Assembly: GCF_002563715.1 (NCBI RefSeq)
Contig: NZ_PDJJ01000001.1
Coordinates: 3,286,001-3,350,000 of the forward strand
Origin: Isoptericola jiangsuensis
GTDB lineage: Bacteria > Actinomycetota > Actinomycetes > Actinomycetales > Cellulomonadaceae
Direction: 5' to 3'
Length of the DNA: 64,000 nt
Each line of letters begins with the position of its first letter. Within the stretch, counting starts at the first letter, position 1. Below, in pieces: positions 41,505 to 51,753 of the stretch. Made by a program: the position numbers and the translations under genes. The notes beneath the pieces are model-generated. The model saw only the letters and a program-made list of their open reading frames with translations, was not told where the DNA came from and searched no databases.

Positions 41505-42943
41505 CGACGCTCACCGCCCTGCTCGCGGAGCGGGCACGCACGCTCGACGTCGCGCTGCACACGGTGGAGGTGGTGGTGGACGGCGAGGTCGTCGAGGGTT
41601 CGGCCTGCGCCCCGCTGACCCTGGACACGCCGCACCGGATGTACTCGGTGGGCAAGTCGTGGACGGCGCTGGCCGTCGGGATGCTGGCCGACGACGGGAC
41701 GTTGCGCCTGGAAGACCGCGTCGTCGACCACGTCGGCGAGCAGGTCCCGGTGCACCCGTGGCTGGAGCGGGCGACGGTCCACGACCTGCTGACGATGCGC
41801 GGCCCGCACCGCGCCACGACGTACAAGCGGTACGACGGCCCGTGGCTGGAGTCGTGGTTCCGGGTCCCGCCGACGCGGCGCCCGGGAACCGTCTTCACGT
41901 ACGACACGAGCGGGTCGTACGTGCTGTCGGCCCTGGTCGAGCGGCTGGCGGGGACGTCGTTGGCGGCGTTCCTGCACCGGCGTCTGCTGGAGCCGATCGG
42001 CGCGGGCGGGGTGCGGTTCCTCCCCGGTCCGGACGGCTGGAGCCAGGGCGGGTCGGGCCTGGTGTGCAGCGCCCGCGACCTGCGGCGGGTGGCCCAGGTG
42101 GTGCTGGACGGCGGCGTGCACGACGGCCGCGCCCTGCTCCCGCCGGGGTTCGTCGCCGCGATGACGTCGCCGCAGGCGGACACCCGCCAGCAGTCGTGGG
42201 GGTCGGAGCTCCGGCAGTCGTACGGGTTCCAGACGTGGCTTCCGGCCCGGGGCGGCTGGCTGATGTTCGGCCTCGGCGGTCAGCTCGCGTGGGGCGACCC
42301 GACGCGGCGGCTGCTGGTGGTGGTCACGGCGGACACGCAGGTGTGCCCGGCGGGTGACCAGCGGCTGATCGACGCCCTGCTGCAGAACGTCGTGCCCCGC
42401 TGGTGGGCCGGCCGGTCCACGACCTTCCCGACGTCGGCGGCCCGCCGCGCCGCGGAGAGCCCCACCGGCCAGGGTGCCGACCGTCCGACCGACGACCCGG
42501 CGGGCACCACCGACGGCGCCGGCACCGCCACGCCGTCCCTGACCTGGCCACGCCCCCACCACGACGCCGTACACGCGTGCACCGTCACCGGGCGGTGGAC
42601 CACCCACGTGCCGGGCGCCCCGGCGGACCTGTCGCTCGCCGTCGGCCCGGCCGGGGGCACGGTGTCGTCGGCGGACGCCGGCTGGGTGCTGCCGTTCGAC
42701 CTCGCGGCCCCCAGGGAGGCCACCGTGGAGGGTGCGCGGGCGGTCGTCACCGCGGGCTGGTCGGGTCCGGGCACCCTGGACCTGCGGTGCGCGGTGCTGG
42801 GCGACGAGCTCGCGTCGGTCCGGCTCCGGCTGGTGCTGACGGACGACGGCCTGCTGACCGTCGTGTCGCAGGGGTTCGGCGAGGACCTCTCCCCCGCCTG
42901 GCAGGTGGACGCGACGTACGTCCCGGCGTCCGGCAGCGCCTGA
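41501..42943 (+). CDS. Serine hydrolase of the beta-lactamase/esterase family
   Basis: A 480-residue protein. The serine beta-lactamase-like domain (about residues 1-310) has the SxxK motif in YSVGKSWTAL and YDTSGSYVLSALVERLAG as the Tyr motif, with GLGGQLAWGDP near the third box. A linker rich in Thr and Gly and a C-terminal beta-sandwich-like domain (about 360-480) follow. Translation is coupled to the pectinesterase fusion by a 4-bp overlap, which suggests a role in de-esterifying imported pectin fragments. No signal peptide is seen. Confidence 0.85.
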   Translation: MTTLTALLAERARTLDVALHTVEVVVDGEVVEGSACAPLTLDTPHRMYSVGKSWTALAVGMLADDGTLRLEDRVVDHVGEQVPVHPWLERATVHDLLTMRGPHRATTYKRYDGPWLESWFRVPPTRRPGTVFTYDTSGSYVLSALVERLAGTSLAAFLHRRLLEPIGAGGVRFLPGPDGWSQGGSGLVCSARDLRRVAQVVLDGGVHDGRALLPPGFVAAMTSPQADTRQQSWGSELRQSYGFQTWLPARGGWLMFGLGGQLAWGDPTRRLLVVVTADTQVCPAGDQRLIDALLQNVVPRWWAGRSTTFPTSAARRAAESPTGQGADRPTDDPAGTTDGAGTATPSLTWPRPHHDAVHACTVTGRWTTHVPGAPADLSLAVGPAGGTVSSADAGWVLPFDLAAPREATVEGARAVVTAGWSGPGTLDLRCAVLGDELASVRLRLVLTDDGLLTVVSQGFGEDLSPAWQVDATYVPASGSA

Positions 42944-42955
42944 CCGGCCGGACGA

Positions 42956-42994
42956 CGACGGCCCCGCCCTCCGCGTAGGAGGACGGGGCCGTCG
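42956..42994. terminator. Bidirectional terminator between the two pectin operons
   Basis: A 17-bp stem (42956-42972 with 42978-42994) with one mismatch and a short loop lies between the convergent stops at 42943 and 43008. Confidence 0.75.
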
Positions 42995-43007
42995 GACGTC
43001 GTGGACG

Positions 43008-43931
43008 TCAGCCCTTGACGGACCCGATGAGCGCACCCTTGACGAAGTAGCGCTGGATGAACGGGTAGACCAGCAGCATCGGCAGGGTCGCGATGACGAT
43101 GACGGCCATCTTCACCGACTGGGCGGGCGGGACGACGTCGACCGCGCTGGCGTCACCGTTCACGCCGGACGCGACGATGACGATCTGGCGCAGCAGCACC
43201 TGGATCGGCCACTTGGTGGAGTCGTTGATGTAGAGGATGGCGTTCTGGTACGTGTTCCAGTACCCGACGGCGTAGAACAGGCCGATCGTCGCGATGGACG
43301 CGAGCGACAGCGGCAGCACGATGCGGAAGAACGTGCCGAGGTCGGAGCAGCCGTCGATGCGGGCCGCCTCCTCGAGCGACTCGGGGATCGCCTGGAAGAA
43401 GCTGCGCATGATGACGAAGTTGAACGCGTTGATCGCCACGGGGAGGATCAGCGCCCACAGCGAGTCGATGAGGCCGAGGCTCTGCACGACGATGAACGTC
43501 GGGATCATGCCGCCGGAGAACAGCATGGTGAACACGACGAGGAAGTTGATGACGCGGCGGCCGCGCAGGTACTTCTTCGACAGGGCGTACGCCATGAGCG
43601 ACGTCAGCAGCAGGCTGACGAACGTGCCGACGATGGTGACGAACAGCGAGACGCCCATCGCCCGGAAGATCGTCGACGTCGCCAGGATGTACTTGTACGC
43701 GTCGAGGGTGAAGTCGTACGGGACGAGGATGAACGACCGGGTCGCGAGCTCGCCCGGCGTCGCGAACGAGCTGGCGAGGACGTTGAGGAACGGGATCACG
43801 CAGAGCAGCGCGAACGTGGTCAGCACGATCCCGTTGACGACACGGAACACCCGCAGGCCCGGGGAGACGCGGCGGGCGCCGGCGTTCCGGGACGGCCGGG
43901 ACGTCGTCGGCGCGGCGGTGGACTTGCTCAT
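43008..43931 (-). CDS. Carbohydrate ABC transporter permease (LplC/YtcP type)
   Basis: A 307-residue inner-membrane permease with six hydrophobic helices. The EAA loop is SLEEAARIDGCSDLGTFFRIVLPLS, which contacts the ATPase. The N-terminus (about 25 residues) is disordered. Sequence style (SGGMIPTFIVVQSLGLIDS) is that of the LplC/YtcP group that imports oligosaccharides such as unsaturated rhamnogalacturonan. It is last in the operon and partners the permease at 48027-49016. No ATPase gene is present, so a shared MsmX-like ATPase is expected. Confidence 0.93.
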   Translation of the reverse strand: MSKSTAAPTTSRPSRNAGARRVSPGLRVFRVVNGIVLTTFALLCVIPFLNVLASSFATPGELATRSFILVPYDFTLDAYKYILATSTIFRAMGVSLFVTIVGTFVSLLLTSLMAYALSKKYLRGRRVINFLVVFTMLFSGGMIPTFIVVQSLGLIDSLWALILPVAINAFNFVIMRSFFQAIPESLEEAARIDGCSDLGTFFRIVLPLSLASIATIGLFYAVGYWNTYQNAILYINDSTKWPIQVLLRQIVIVASGVNGDASAVDVVPPAQSVKMAVIVIATLPMLLVYPFIQRYFVKGALIGSVKG

Positions 43932-44410
43932 GGGTTGCTCCCGGGGTCGGGCTTGCGCAGGGCGAACAGCCCGGCGCTGACGAAGAACAGGAAGGCGACG
44001 GGGTAGAGGACGAGCTGGCTGCCGACCAGGCAGACCAGCCCGGCGGCGAGGAACCACCAGCCGGTGCCGCGGCGGCGCGGGCGGCGGCGGGCGAGGAAGA
44101 TGCCGATCGCGCCGAGCAGCAGCACGGTCACGACGGTGAACCCGAACCAGGCGGCCAGGGTGCGGGCGCCGGTGAACGCGGCGTCGAGGGCGACGCCGTC
44201 GGCGACCGTCCCGGTCTCGCGCAGCGCGGGCAGCAGGGAGTCGGCGAACGTCTGCTCGTCGACGGCGTTGACGACGAGCGCGAACCCGCCGGCCAGCACG
44301 GTGGTGAGCACCATGCCCGCGGCGGCCGACCACACTTCGACGGTGCGGCGCGGCGGCCGGTCCACCGCCCCGGCCTCGGCGGGCGCCGCCGTGCGCACCG
44401 CGGTGCTCAC
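43928..44410 (-). CDS. Small membrane protein in the pectin operon
   Basis: A 160-residue protein with four hydrophobic helices (GMVLTTVLAGGFALVV, AAWFGFTVVTVLLLGAIGIFL, GWWFLAAGLVCLVGS and LYPVAFLFFVSAGLFAL). A basic loop, RRRPRRRG, separates helices two and three. It has 4-bp overlaps with both the GH28 and the permease genes, so it belongs to the operon. It resembles DUF4064-type membrane proteins in layout, but I cannot assign a family with confidence. Confidence 0.7.
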   Translation of the reverse strand: MSTAVRTAAPAEAGAVDRPPRRTVEVWSAAAGMVLTTVLAGGFALVVNAVDEQTFADSLLPALRETGTVADGVALDAAFTGARTLAAWFGFTVVTVLLLGAIGIFLARRRPRRRGTGWWFLAAGLVCLVGSQLVLYPVAFLFFVSAGLFALRKPDPGSNP

Positions 44411-45699
44411 GCGTCCCCGCCCGTGGACGCGGTGATCCGCAGCGTGGGGCTGTCCTCGACGGTGAACGCGGCGCCGTCGTGCCCCTCGACCCGGACCCGC
44501 ACGATCTCGGAGTCCGCGACGTGGCCGAGGCGGAATCCCTGCCGGGTGACGTCCTCGACCCAGGCCGCCATGGCGGGCTGCCCGGGCACGGGGTCGGCGG
44601 CGAACGACACGGTGACGTCGTCGAGCGTGAGGTCGGTCAGCGGGGCCTCGGGCAGCCCGAACAGGTGCCCGGCGCTCGCGTGCACGTCGCGCGCCGTGAT
44701 GTGCGCGAGGTGGATGCGGCGGAACACGGGGGTGTCGTCGCCGACGGGGTGGGGGTCGCGGTCGCCGACGCGCGGCAGCTTGCCGTCGGGCCCGCAGAAG
44801 TAGAACGGGTTGACGACGAACGGGCACATGACGCCGCGCATGACGACGTTGGTGACGCGGACGTCCTCGACGACGCCGCCGCGCCCGCGCCGGGCCTTGA
44901 ACCGGATGCCGCGGTCGGTGCCCTCGAACACGCAGTTGCTGATGACGACGCCCCGCACCCCGCCGGTCATCTCGGAGCCGATGACGACGCCGCCGTGGCC
45001 GTGCACCATCGTGCAGTTGGTGATGGTGATGTTCTCGCAGGCCACCCGCTGCGGGGAGCGCTCCGTGCCGGCCTTGACGGCGATGCAGTCGTCGCCGACG
45101 TCGATGTGGCAGTCGCTGATCCGCACGTTCCGGCACGACTCGGGGTCGATGCCGTCGGTGTTGGGCGAGTCGGCGGGGTTGACGATGACGAGGTTGGTGA
45201 TCGTGACGTTGTCGCAGAGCAGCGGGTGCACGGTCCAGCTCGGCGAGTTGCGCAAGGTGACGTCGCGGAGGGTGACGCGCTCGCACTCGTGCAGGCCGAG
45301 GAGGGTGGGGCGCGGGTGCGCGAGCTCGTCCCTGCGGTTCCGGAACGTGTCCCACCAGGGCGCGCCGCCGCCGTCGATCGTGCCGAACCCGGTGATCGCG
45401 ACGTCCGTCTCGCCGCGCGCGTAGACGCACGGCTGGTGGATCGTCTCGGGGGCGCCCTCCCACCGTCCCTCGACGGGCGGGTAGAGCGCGGGGTCGGGCA
45501 CGAACTGCAGGACGGCGCCCGCCTCCAGGTGGAGCTCGACGTGCGAGCGCAGGCGCAGGGAGCCGGTGCGGTGCGTCCCGGCGGGGACGACGACCCTCCC
45601 GCCGCCGGCGCGGGCGGCGGCGTCGATGGCGGACTGCCAGCGGGCCGTCGTGGTCTCGACGTCCGCGTCGGGGGCGGTGTCGACGGTGGCGTGCTGCAC
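44407..45699 (-). CDS. GH28 polygalacturonase-type glycoside hydrolase
   Basis: A 430-residue right-handed beta-helix enzyme. The catalytic motifs of GH28 are visible: SPNTDGID, GDDCIAVKAG, GHGGVVIGSEM and IRFKARRGRGG. The front AIDAAARAGGGRVVVPAGTH is the usual first rung. There is no signal peptide; exo-acting GH28 enzymes that trim imported galacturonides (or rhamnogalacturonan) are often intracellular, so an exo-hydrolase role fits. The GTG at 45699 is chosen over upstream in-frame codons because of GGAG before it and the fold boundary. It lies inside the ABC operon. Confidence 0.92.
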   Translation of the reverse strand: MQHATVDTAPDADVETTTARWQSAIDAAARAGGGRVVVPAGTHRTGSLRLRSHVELHLEAGAVLQFVPDPALYPPVEGRWEGAPETIHQPCVYARGETDVAITGFGTIDGGGAPWWDTFRNRRDELAHPRPTLLGLHECERVTLRDVTLRNSPSWTVHPLLCDNVTITNLVIVNPADSPNTDGIDPESCRNVRISDCHIDVGDDCIAVKAGTERSPQRVACENITITNCTMVHGHGGVVIGSEMTGGVRGVVISNCVFEGTDRGIRFKARRGRGGVVEDVRVTNVVMRGVMCPFVVNPFYFCGPDGKLPRVGDRDPHPVGDDTPVFRRIHLAHITARDVHASAGHLFGLPEAPLTDLTLDDVTVSFAADPVPGQPAMAAWVEDVTRQGFRLGHVADSEIVRVRVEGHDGAAFTVEDSPTLRITASTGGDA

Positions 45700-45754
45700 G
45701 GTGCTCTCCAGGTCCTGCGGGGTGTCGGTTCGTGGCGGCGGGGCCGCCGGGTGC

Positions 45755-45784
45755 GGGGGGCGCGTCCGGCGGGACGCGCCCCCC
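45755..45784 (-). terminator. Stem-loop after the binding-protein gene, within the operon
   Basis: A perfect 13-bp stem (GGGGGGCGCGTCC / GGACGCGCCCCCC) with a GGCG loop lies between the binding protein and GH28 genes. Such stems after binding-protein genes commonly protect their mRNA and cut downstream expression, giving more binding protein than permease. Confidence 0.65.
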
Positions 45785-45806
45785 GGGTGGGGGCGACGGG
45801 TGACCG

Positions 45807-47315
45807 TCAGCCGTTCACCTCGGCGTACGCGGCGGTGTACTCGGCGATGATGTCGTCGAGGCCCTGGCCGCGGACCTCCTCGATGACGGCCTCGTAGTCG
45901 GCCATCTCGATCTGCCCGGTGATGTACTGGTTGTAGGCGTCGTTGACCTTCTGCTCGATGGTCGACCACTGCCGGTCGTACGTCTCGGAGGTCAGGGACT
46001 GCGCCGGGTTGATGACGACGTAGTCCTCGTTCTCGGCCATCTTCTCGTTGCCCTCGTCGACGTACGGCGTCGAGGACTTGTAGGTGACGACCTTCTCCGA
46101 GGGGCGCGAGGCCGCGTACGGCTGGACCTGCTGCTCCCAGGCGGTGGTGTCGGTGATGGTGACGACACCGTCGGCGTCCATCTCGTAGTGCGTGCCCTCG
46201 ACGCCGTTGGTCATGAGGGCGTACGCGTCCTCGTCGATCAGCTTGTCGACGAACGCGAGCATGCGCTGCAGGTCGGCCTCGGTCTTCACCTCGGACTTCG
46301 GGAAGGCGAGCCAGCCGCCCATGCCGCCGTTGGTGTCGGTGAGGATGCGGCGCTCGACGTCACCGGCGGTGATGTCGTTGACCAGGGCCCACGCCATCGG
46401 GGTGTCGGGGTTCGCGTTCTGGGCGAGCGCCATGTAGTTCTTCGCCTCGAACAGGCCGGTGACGACGATGCCGCCCTTGCCCTGGGCGATGGCGTCCTGC
46501 TGGTTCTGCTTCTGGACGGTGACGAACTCCTGGTTGACCGCGCCCGCCTCGTAGACGGACCGGTACCACTCCATGGCCTCCTTGTACTCGTCCGTCGTGA
46601 ACGCGGGGACGACCTGGCCGTCGTCGAGCACCTGGAACTGCTGGCCGGCGCCGAAGTAGCCGGCGAGGGAGCGGAAGCCGACGGCGAAGCTCTCGAGGCG
46701 GTCGACGAACCCGGTGGTGTCGTCCTTGCCGTTGCCGTCCGGGTCCTGCGTGGTGAACGCCTTGGCGACCTCGGTGAGCTCGTCGATGGTGTGCGGGGTC
46801 TCGAGCCCGAGGTTGTCCAGCCAGTCCTGGCGGATGACGACGCCGTAGCGGGCCTTGATCTTCTGGTACGGGACGCCGTACAGGTGGCCGTCGAGACGCG
46901 CGGACTCGAGGGTCTGCGGGTCGATCTGCGACAGGTTCGGGTAGTCGGCGAGGTAGGGCTCGACGTCCCAGAACATGCCCGAGGACATCGCCTGGCGCAC
47001 CGAGGAGCTGTTGGTCACGGTGAGGGACACGATGTCGGCCAGCGCGCCGGAGGCGAGCGCGGCGTTGATCTTCTCCTCCTTCGAGGCGTCAGGGACCCAC
47101 TGCATCTCGAACTCCTCGCCCGTGTACTCCTCGAGCGCGGTCTCGATGACGCCGTCCGCCTCGGGGGTGGTCGGCGTGTGCAGCATCGTCATCCAGGTGA
47201 TGGGGTCGGTCGACGCCTCGCCCTCCCCGGTCTCCTCGCCGCCGCTGCAGGCGGTGAGTGCCAGCGCGACGACCGCGGCGGACGCGGCACCCTTCGCGAA
47301 CGTGCCTCTGGTCAT
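45807..47315 (-). CDS. Sugar ABC transporter substrate-binding lipoprotein (LplA type)
   Basis: A 502-residue extracellular lipoprotein. The signal peptide ends in the lipobox LALTACSGG. The mature protein is the large LplA-like binding protein with DPITWMTMLHTPTTPE, LYGVPYQKIKARYGVVIRQDWLDNLG and TTGFVDRLESFAVGFRSLAG. It captures oligosaccharides for the two permeases; GH28 and the esterases in the neighbourhood make a pectin fragment the likely ligand. I chose the ATG at 47315 because AAGGAG lies 8 nt upstream; ATG 47333 would overlap the DUF624 stop. Confidence 0.92.
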   Translation of the reverse strand: MTRGTFAKGAASAAVVALALTACSGGEETGEGEASTDPITWMTMLHTPTTPEADGVIETALEEYTGEEFEMQWVPDASKEEKINAALASGALADIVSLTVTNSSSVRQAMSSGMFWDVEPYLADYPNLSQIDPQTLESARLDGHLYGVPYQKIKARYGVVIRQDWLDNLGLETPHTIDELTEVAKAFTTQDPDGNGKDDTTGFVDRLESFAVGFRSLAGYFGAGQQFQVLDDGQVVPAFTTDEYKEAMEWYRSVYEAGAVNQEFVTVQKQNQQDAIAQGKGGIVVTGLFEAKNYMALAQNANPDTPMAWALVNDITAGDVERRILTDTNGGMGGWLAFPKSEVKTEADLQRMLAFVDKLIDEDAYALMTNGVEGTHYEMDADGVVTITDTTAWEQQVQPYAASRPSEKVVTYKSSTPYVDEGNEKMAENEDYVVINPAQSLTSETYDRQWSTIEQKVNDAYNQYITGQIEMADYEAVIEEVRGQGLDDIIAEYTAAYAEVNG

Positions 47316-47329
47316 GGACCTTGCTCCTT

Positions 47330-47995
47330 TCATGACGCCTGCTCCGTCGCGGGCGTGCCGTGGGGGTGGTGCGTGGTGCGGCCCGGAAGGCCCGGGCTCT
47401 CCACCAGGGGGCTAAAGACGATGCGGGTGACGAGCGCGACGACGAGCGCCGGGATCGCCGCCCCGAAGAGCAGCAGCAGCGGTGTGGCGAGGTGCCACAG
47501 CAGCCAGGTGGTCGCGGCGACGACGGTCGCGCCCAGCACGGTCCAGTGCAGGGAGCCGAGCCCGAGCAGGAGCGCGGCGCCGAGCTGGCGCGGGAGCGAC
47601 GTGATGTCGGTGGCGGCCATCACCGGGAAGACGTAGGCGGCGACCACGACGAGGGCGACGAGCGCGACGACGTTGAGCGCGCGCACCGTGCCGTCCGCGG
47701 CCTGCAGGACGTTGGTGACGACGACCGTCCCGGTGCCGAGCAGGACCCAGCCGACGAGGACCGCGTGCCAGGTCCGCTCGCGCACGAGCCGCCAGAACGT
47801 CCGGGCGGGCGGCGGCGTCTCGCCGTGCCGCACCCAGCGGTCCAGGTACGCGGCGAGCGCGTACGACGCGGGTCCGAAGCCGACCACGCCGAGGCCGAGC
47901 ACCGTCGTCGCGACCCACAGGAGGTTGAGGTACGCGAGGCGGTACACGGCGGTCGCGGCCGTGTTGATCCGGACGAATCCTTCGAAGGAGAGCAT
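47330..47995 (-). CDS. DUF624 (YesL-like) membrane protein
   Basis: A 221-residue protein with about five hydrophobic segments. It starts with LSFEGFVRINTAATAVYRLAYLNLLWV and has FGPASYALAAYLDRWVRHGE, typical of YesL/DUF624 proteins. These are found beside Bacillus-type rhamnogalacturonan transporters (yes operon), and this position between the permease and binding protein agrees. Its exact role is unknown. Confidence 0.85.
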   Translation of the reverse strand: MLSFEGFVRINTAATAVYRLAYLNLLWVATTVLGLGVVGFGPASYALAAYLDRWVRHGETPPPARTFWRLVRERTWHAVLVGWVLLGTGTVVVTNVLQAADGTVRALNVVALVALVVVAAYVFPVMAATDITSLPRQLGAALLLGLGSLHWTVLGATVVAATTWLLWHLATPLLLLFGAAIPALVVALVTRIVFSPLVESPGLPGRTTHHPHGTPATEQAS

Positions 47996-48026
47996 GGCGG
48001 TGCCGTCGTCGTGACGCCGGGGGGCG

Positions 48027-49016
48027 TCAGTAGACGCCCTCCTCGCCGAACCTCTTGGCCATCCGGTTGGCCATGACGACGAGCACGAGCCCGACGAGGC
48101 CCTTGAAGAGGCCGACGGCGGTGGCGTAGCTCAGCTGACCGTTCTGGATGCCGGCGGTGTAGACGTAGGTGTCGAAGATCTCGCCGACCTCGCGGTTGAG
48201 GGAGTTGAGCACGAGGTACATGTGCTCGAACCCGAGCTCGAGGAAGTCGCCGATCGCCAGGATGAACATGACGATGATGGTGGGGCGGATCGCCGGGAGC
48301 GTGATGTGCCAGGTCTGGCGCAGGCGGTTGGCGCCGTCGAGCTCGGCGGCCTCGTAGAGCTGGGTGTCGACGGCGGTCATGGCGGCGAGGTAGACGATGG
48401 TGCCCCAGCCGGCGCCCTTCCAGATCTCCTGCATGATGTACATCGGCCGCAGCCAGTCGGGGTCGGTGAGGAACGCGACCGGTTCGCCGCCGGCGGCGAC
48501 GATGAGGTTGTTCACGCTCCCGCCGTCGATGGAGAGCATCACGTAGAAGATCGACACGACGATGACCCACGACAGGAAGTGCGGCAGGTAGATCACCGAC
48601 TGGATGGTGCGCTGGAAGGACCGCGTGCGGACCTCGTTGAGCAGCAGCGCCAGGATGATCGGCACGGGGAACGCGAACACGAGCATCAGCAGCGAGATGA
48701 CGACGGTGTTGCGCAGCAGCAGGAAGAACGTGTCCTCGGTGAAGAACCGCACGAAGTGCTCGAACCCGACCCAGGGGCTGCCGCCGATGCCGAGGAACGG
48801 CAGGTAGTCCTGGAACGCGACGACGAGGCCGCCCATGGGGGCGTACTTGAAGACCAGGAAGTAGAGGATCCCGGGGACCGCCATGAGGTAGAGCGTCCGG
48901 TGCTTGAGCAGGGCGTTGGTGCGCTTCCTGCGGGTGCCGCCTCCGGGGACGCCTGCTCGCACAGGGGTGCCGGCGGCGACCGCCGCCACCGCCTTCGATG
49001 CCGTCGACGCGCTCAT
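48027..49016 (-). CDS. Sugar ABC transporter permease (LplB/YteP type)
   Basis: A 329-residue permease with six helices. It shows LYLMAVPGILYFLVFKYAPMGGLVVAFQDY, SVIYLPHFLSWVIV and the EAA loop YEAAELDGANRLRQTWHITLPAI. A 35-residue Ala/Gly-rich leader precedes the first helix. It is the first gene of the operon lplB-yesL-lplA-GH28-membrane protein-lplC. Two LacI-type operator candidates lie 90 and 133 bp upstream. Confidence 0.94.
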   Translation of the reverse strand: MSASTASKAVAAVAAGTPVRAGVPGGGTRRKRTNALLKHRTLYLMAVPGILYFLVFKYAPMGGLVVAFQDYLPFLGIGGSPWVGFEHFVRFFTEDTFFLLLRNTVVISLLMLVFAFPVPIILALLLNEVRTRSFQRTIQSVIYLPHFLSWVIVVSIFYVMLSIDGGSVNNLIVAAGGEPVAFLTDPDWLRPMYIMQEIWKGAGWGTIVYLAAMTAVDTQLYEAAELDGANRLRQTWHITLPAIRPTIIVMFILAIGDFLELGFEHMYLVLNSLNREVGEIFDTYVYTAGIQNGQLSYATAVGLFKGLVGLVLVVMANRMAKRFGEEGVY

Positions 49017-49105
49017 CGCGCGGCTCCTGCGTCCGTCACAACCACCATCGGTGCGCCCTTCCGTGCTCGTCCTCGAGCCGTTCGTGGTCCCGGGCGACGT
49101 CGCCC

Positions 49106-49119
49106 GGTAACCGGTTTCA
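49106..49119. promoter_or_regulatory. LacI-type operator candidate (site B)
   Basis: GGTAACCGGTTTCA, palindromic around AACCGGTT, lies upstream of the pectin ABC operon. Confidence 0.65.
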
Positions 49120-49148
49120 GGCGAAGGTACAGGACGGTTCCGGCAATG

Positions 49149-49162
49149 GGCAACCGCTTGCC
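49149..49162. promoter_or_regulatory. LacI-type operator candidate (site C)
   Basis: GGCAACCGCTTGCC has arms GGCAA/TTGCC around CCGC. It lies 43 bp from site B, about four helical turns, so both could be bound from one DNA face. Together they may flank the operon promoter. Confidence 0.6.
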
Positions 49163-49262
49163 AACCCGGGCTGGGACCGAGCACACTGTGCGCCCCGGTC
49201 AACCACCGCGACGCCCCGGCGGGCCGCGGACGAGGTCGAGCAGCGCCGGTCGGGCGCGGGGA

Positions 49263-50636
<1,374 letters not shown>

Positions 50637-50668
50637 CTACGAGCCGCACCCGCGGATACGGTGGCGCC

Positions 50669-51259
50669 ATGCGATCCCGCCCCCTGGTGACGACCGGCGC
50701 CCTGGCCGCGACGGTGAGCGTCCTCATCGTGCTGCTGTACGCGGGCCGGATCGGGATGCACCTGGACGATCCCGGGGTGCTCGCCCTCGTGGGGGTGCTG
50801 GTCCTGGTGGCGGCGGTGGGCGTGCTGGCGTGGTGCGGGGTGGTGTCCGTGCGGGTGCGCTCCCAGGTGCGGCGCGTGGACCGGCACCGGCCGGGCGCCC
50901 CGCTGGTGGTGGGCCGCCCGACGACGGCGCTCACCGCGCAGGCACGGGCCCTGCGGGCGGGCACGCGCGGCCTGCCGCCGGACGCGGCGGACCGGGAGCA
51001 CGTGGTCTACGCGTTCCTCCCGGACCGGGTGGAGCTGTGGGTGCGCGGCGACGACGCGCCCCGCTGGTGGGTGACGCTCCCCGCGGACGTGTCCGCCGGG
51101 ACGACGGGGGCAGGCCGGTCCGGTCTCGACGCCCTCACGGTGCGCGACGGCGCCGCGACGCTCGAGCTCGTCCCGACGTCCGACGACGCCCGGGCGTGGC
51201 CGTCCCGCGCGCACCGCACGGCCGCGGTCGAACGGACCCGGGCCCTCCTCGCACGCTGA
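50669..51259 (+). CDS. Small membrane protein of unknown function
   Basis: A 196-residue protein with two N-terminal helices ([21 protein letters not shown] and [24 protein letters not shown]). A soluble part follows with several beta-strands ([41 protein letters not shown]) reminiscent of a PH-like fold. I do not recognise the family. It is divergent from thyA, and a two-copy repeat array follows its stop. Confidence 0.65.
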   Translation: MRSRPLVTTGALAATVSVLIVLLYAGRIGMHLDDPGVLALVGVLVLVAAVGVLAWCGVVSVRVRSQVRRVDRHRPGAPLVVGRPTTALTAQARALRAGTRGLPPDAADREHVVYAFLPDRVELWVRGDDAPRWWVTLPADVSAGTTGAGRSGLDALTVRDGAATLELVPTSDDARAWPSRAHRTAAVERTRALLAR

Positions 51260-51266
51260 CCCGTCC

Positions 51267-51298
51267 GCGAGTCAGCACAGCGCGCGGCGAGTCAGCGC
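51267..51298 (+). repeat. 20-bp phased repeat array 4, two copies
   Basis: GCGAGTCAGCAC at 51267 and GCGAGTCAGCGC at 51287 are exactly 20 bp apart, starting 7 bp after a plus-strand stop codon. Motif, period and placement match the larger arrays. Confidence 0.8.
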
Positions 51299-51331
51299 AG
51301 GACGGCGCGGCCCGGGTGCCCGAGGACGCGG

Positions 51332-51652
51332 TCAGTGCTCGGCGTCGTCGCCCGCACCGTGGCGGGGCGGGTGGTCGAGCTCGACGGGCTCGGCGTCGTC
51401 GTCGGGTGCACCACCGAAGTGGGCGCCGCTCTCGACGGGTGCGTGCTCGCCGCTCCCCCGCTCGTCGTCGCCGTCGTCGGCGGACGCGGACGCGGACGCG
51501 GGATGTTCGACGGCCGCGAGGTCGGGCCCGGTGGCCCAGTCGCGCTCGGGGTGGACGGTGTCGCCCTCGGGCCCAGGCGCGGGCGTGGCGGCGTCGAGCT
51601 CCTCGGGCAGGATCTTGCCGGAGCCGAAGTCGGACTTGTCCCGTGCGGTCAT
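51332..51652 (-). CDS. Acidic, probably disordered protein
   Basis: A 106-residue protein rich in Asp, Glu, Ala, Gly and Pro with no membrane helix or signal. The front DKSDFGSGKILPEELD is followed by low-complexity segments (HPASASASADDGDDERGSG). No family is recognised. GC skew at third codon positions and the isolated location between two transcribed genes support coding, but only moderately. It is divergent from the OsmC-family gene. Confidence 0.5.
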   Translation of the reverse strand: MTARDKSDFGSGKILPEELDAATPAPGPEGDTVHPERDWATGPDLAAVEHPASASASADDGDDERGSGEHAPVESGAHFGGAPDDDAEPVELDHPPRHGAGDDAEH

Positions 51653-51753
51653 CGTCCGATCCTGGCACCGCCCGGGGTCGTTCGCTCGGGGTGCGGACCG
51701 GGGTGTGACGGACGCCGTCGCACGAGGCCGGGCTCCGGTGCGAGGATCGGGGC

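Noticed and set aside
45700-45806. Hairpin as the end of the pectin operon
   Set aside because: GH28 and the last permease continue with 4-bp overlaps, so it is an internal stem-loop.
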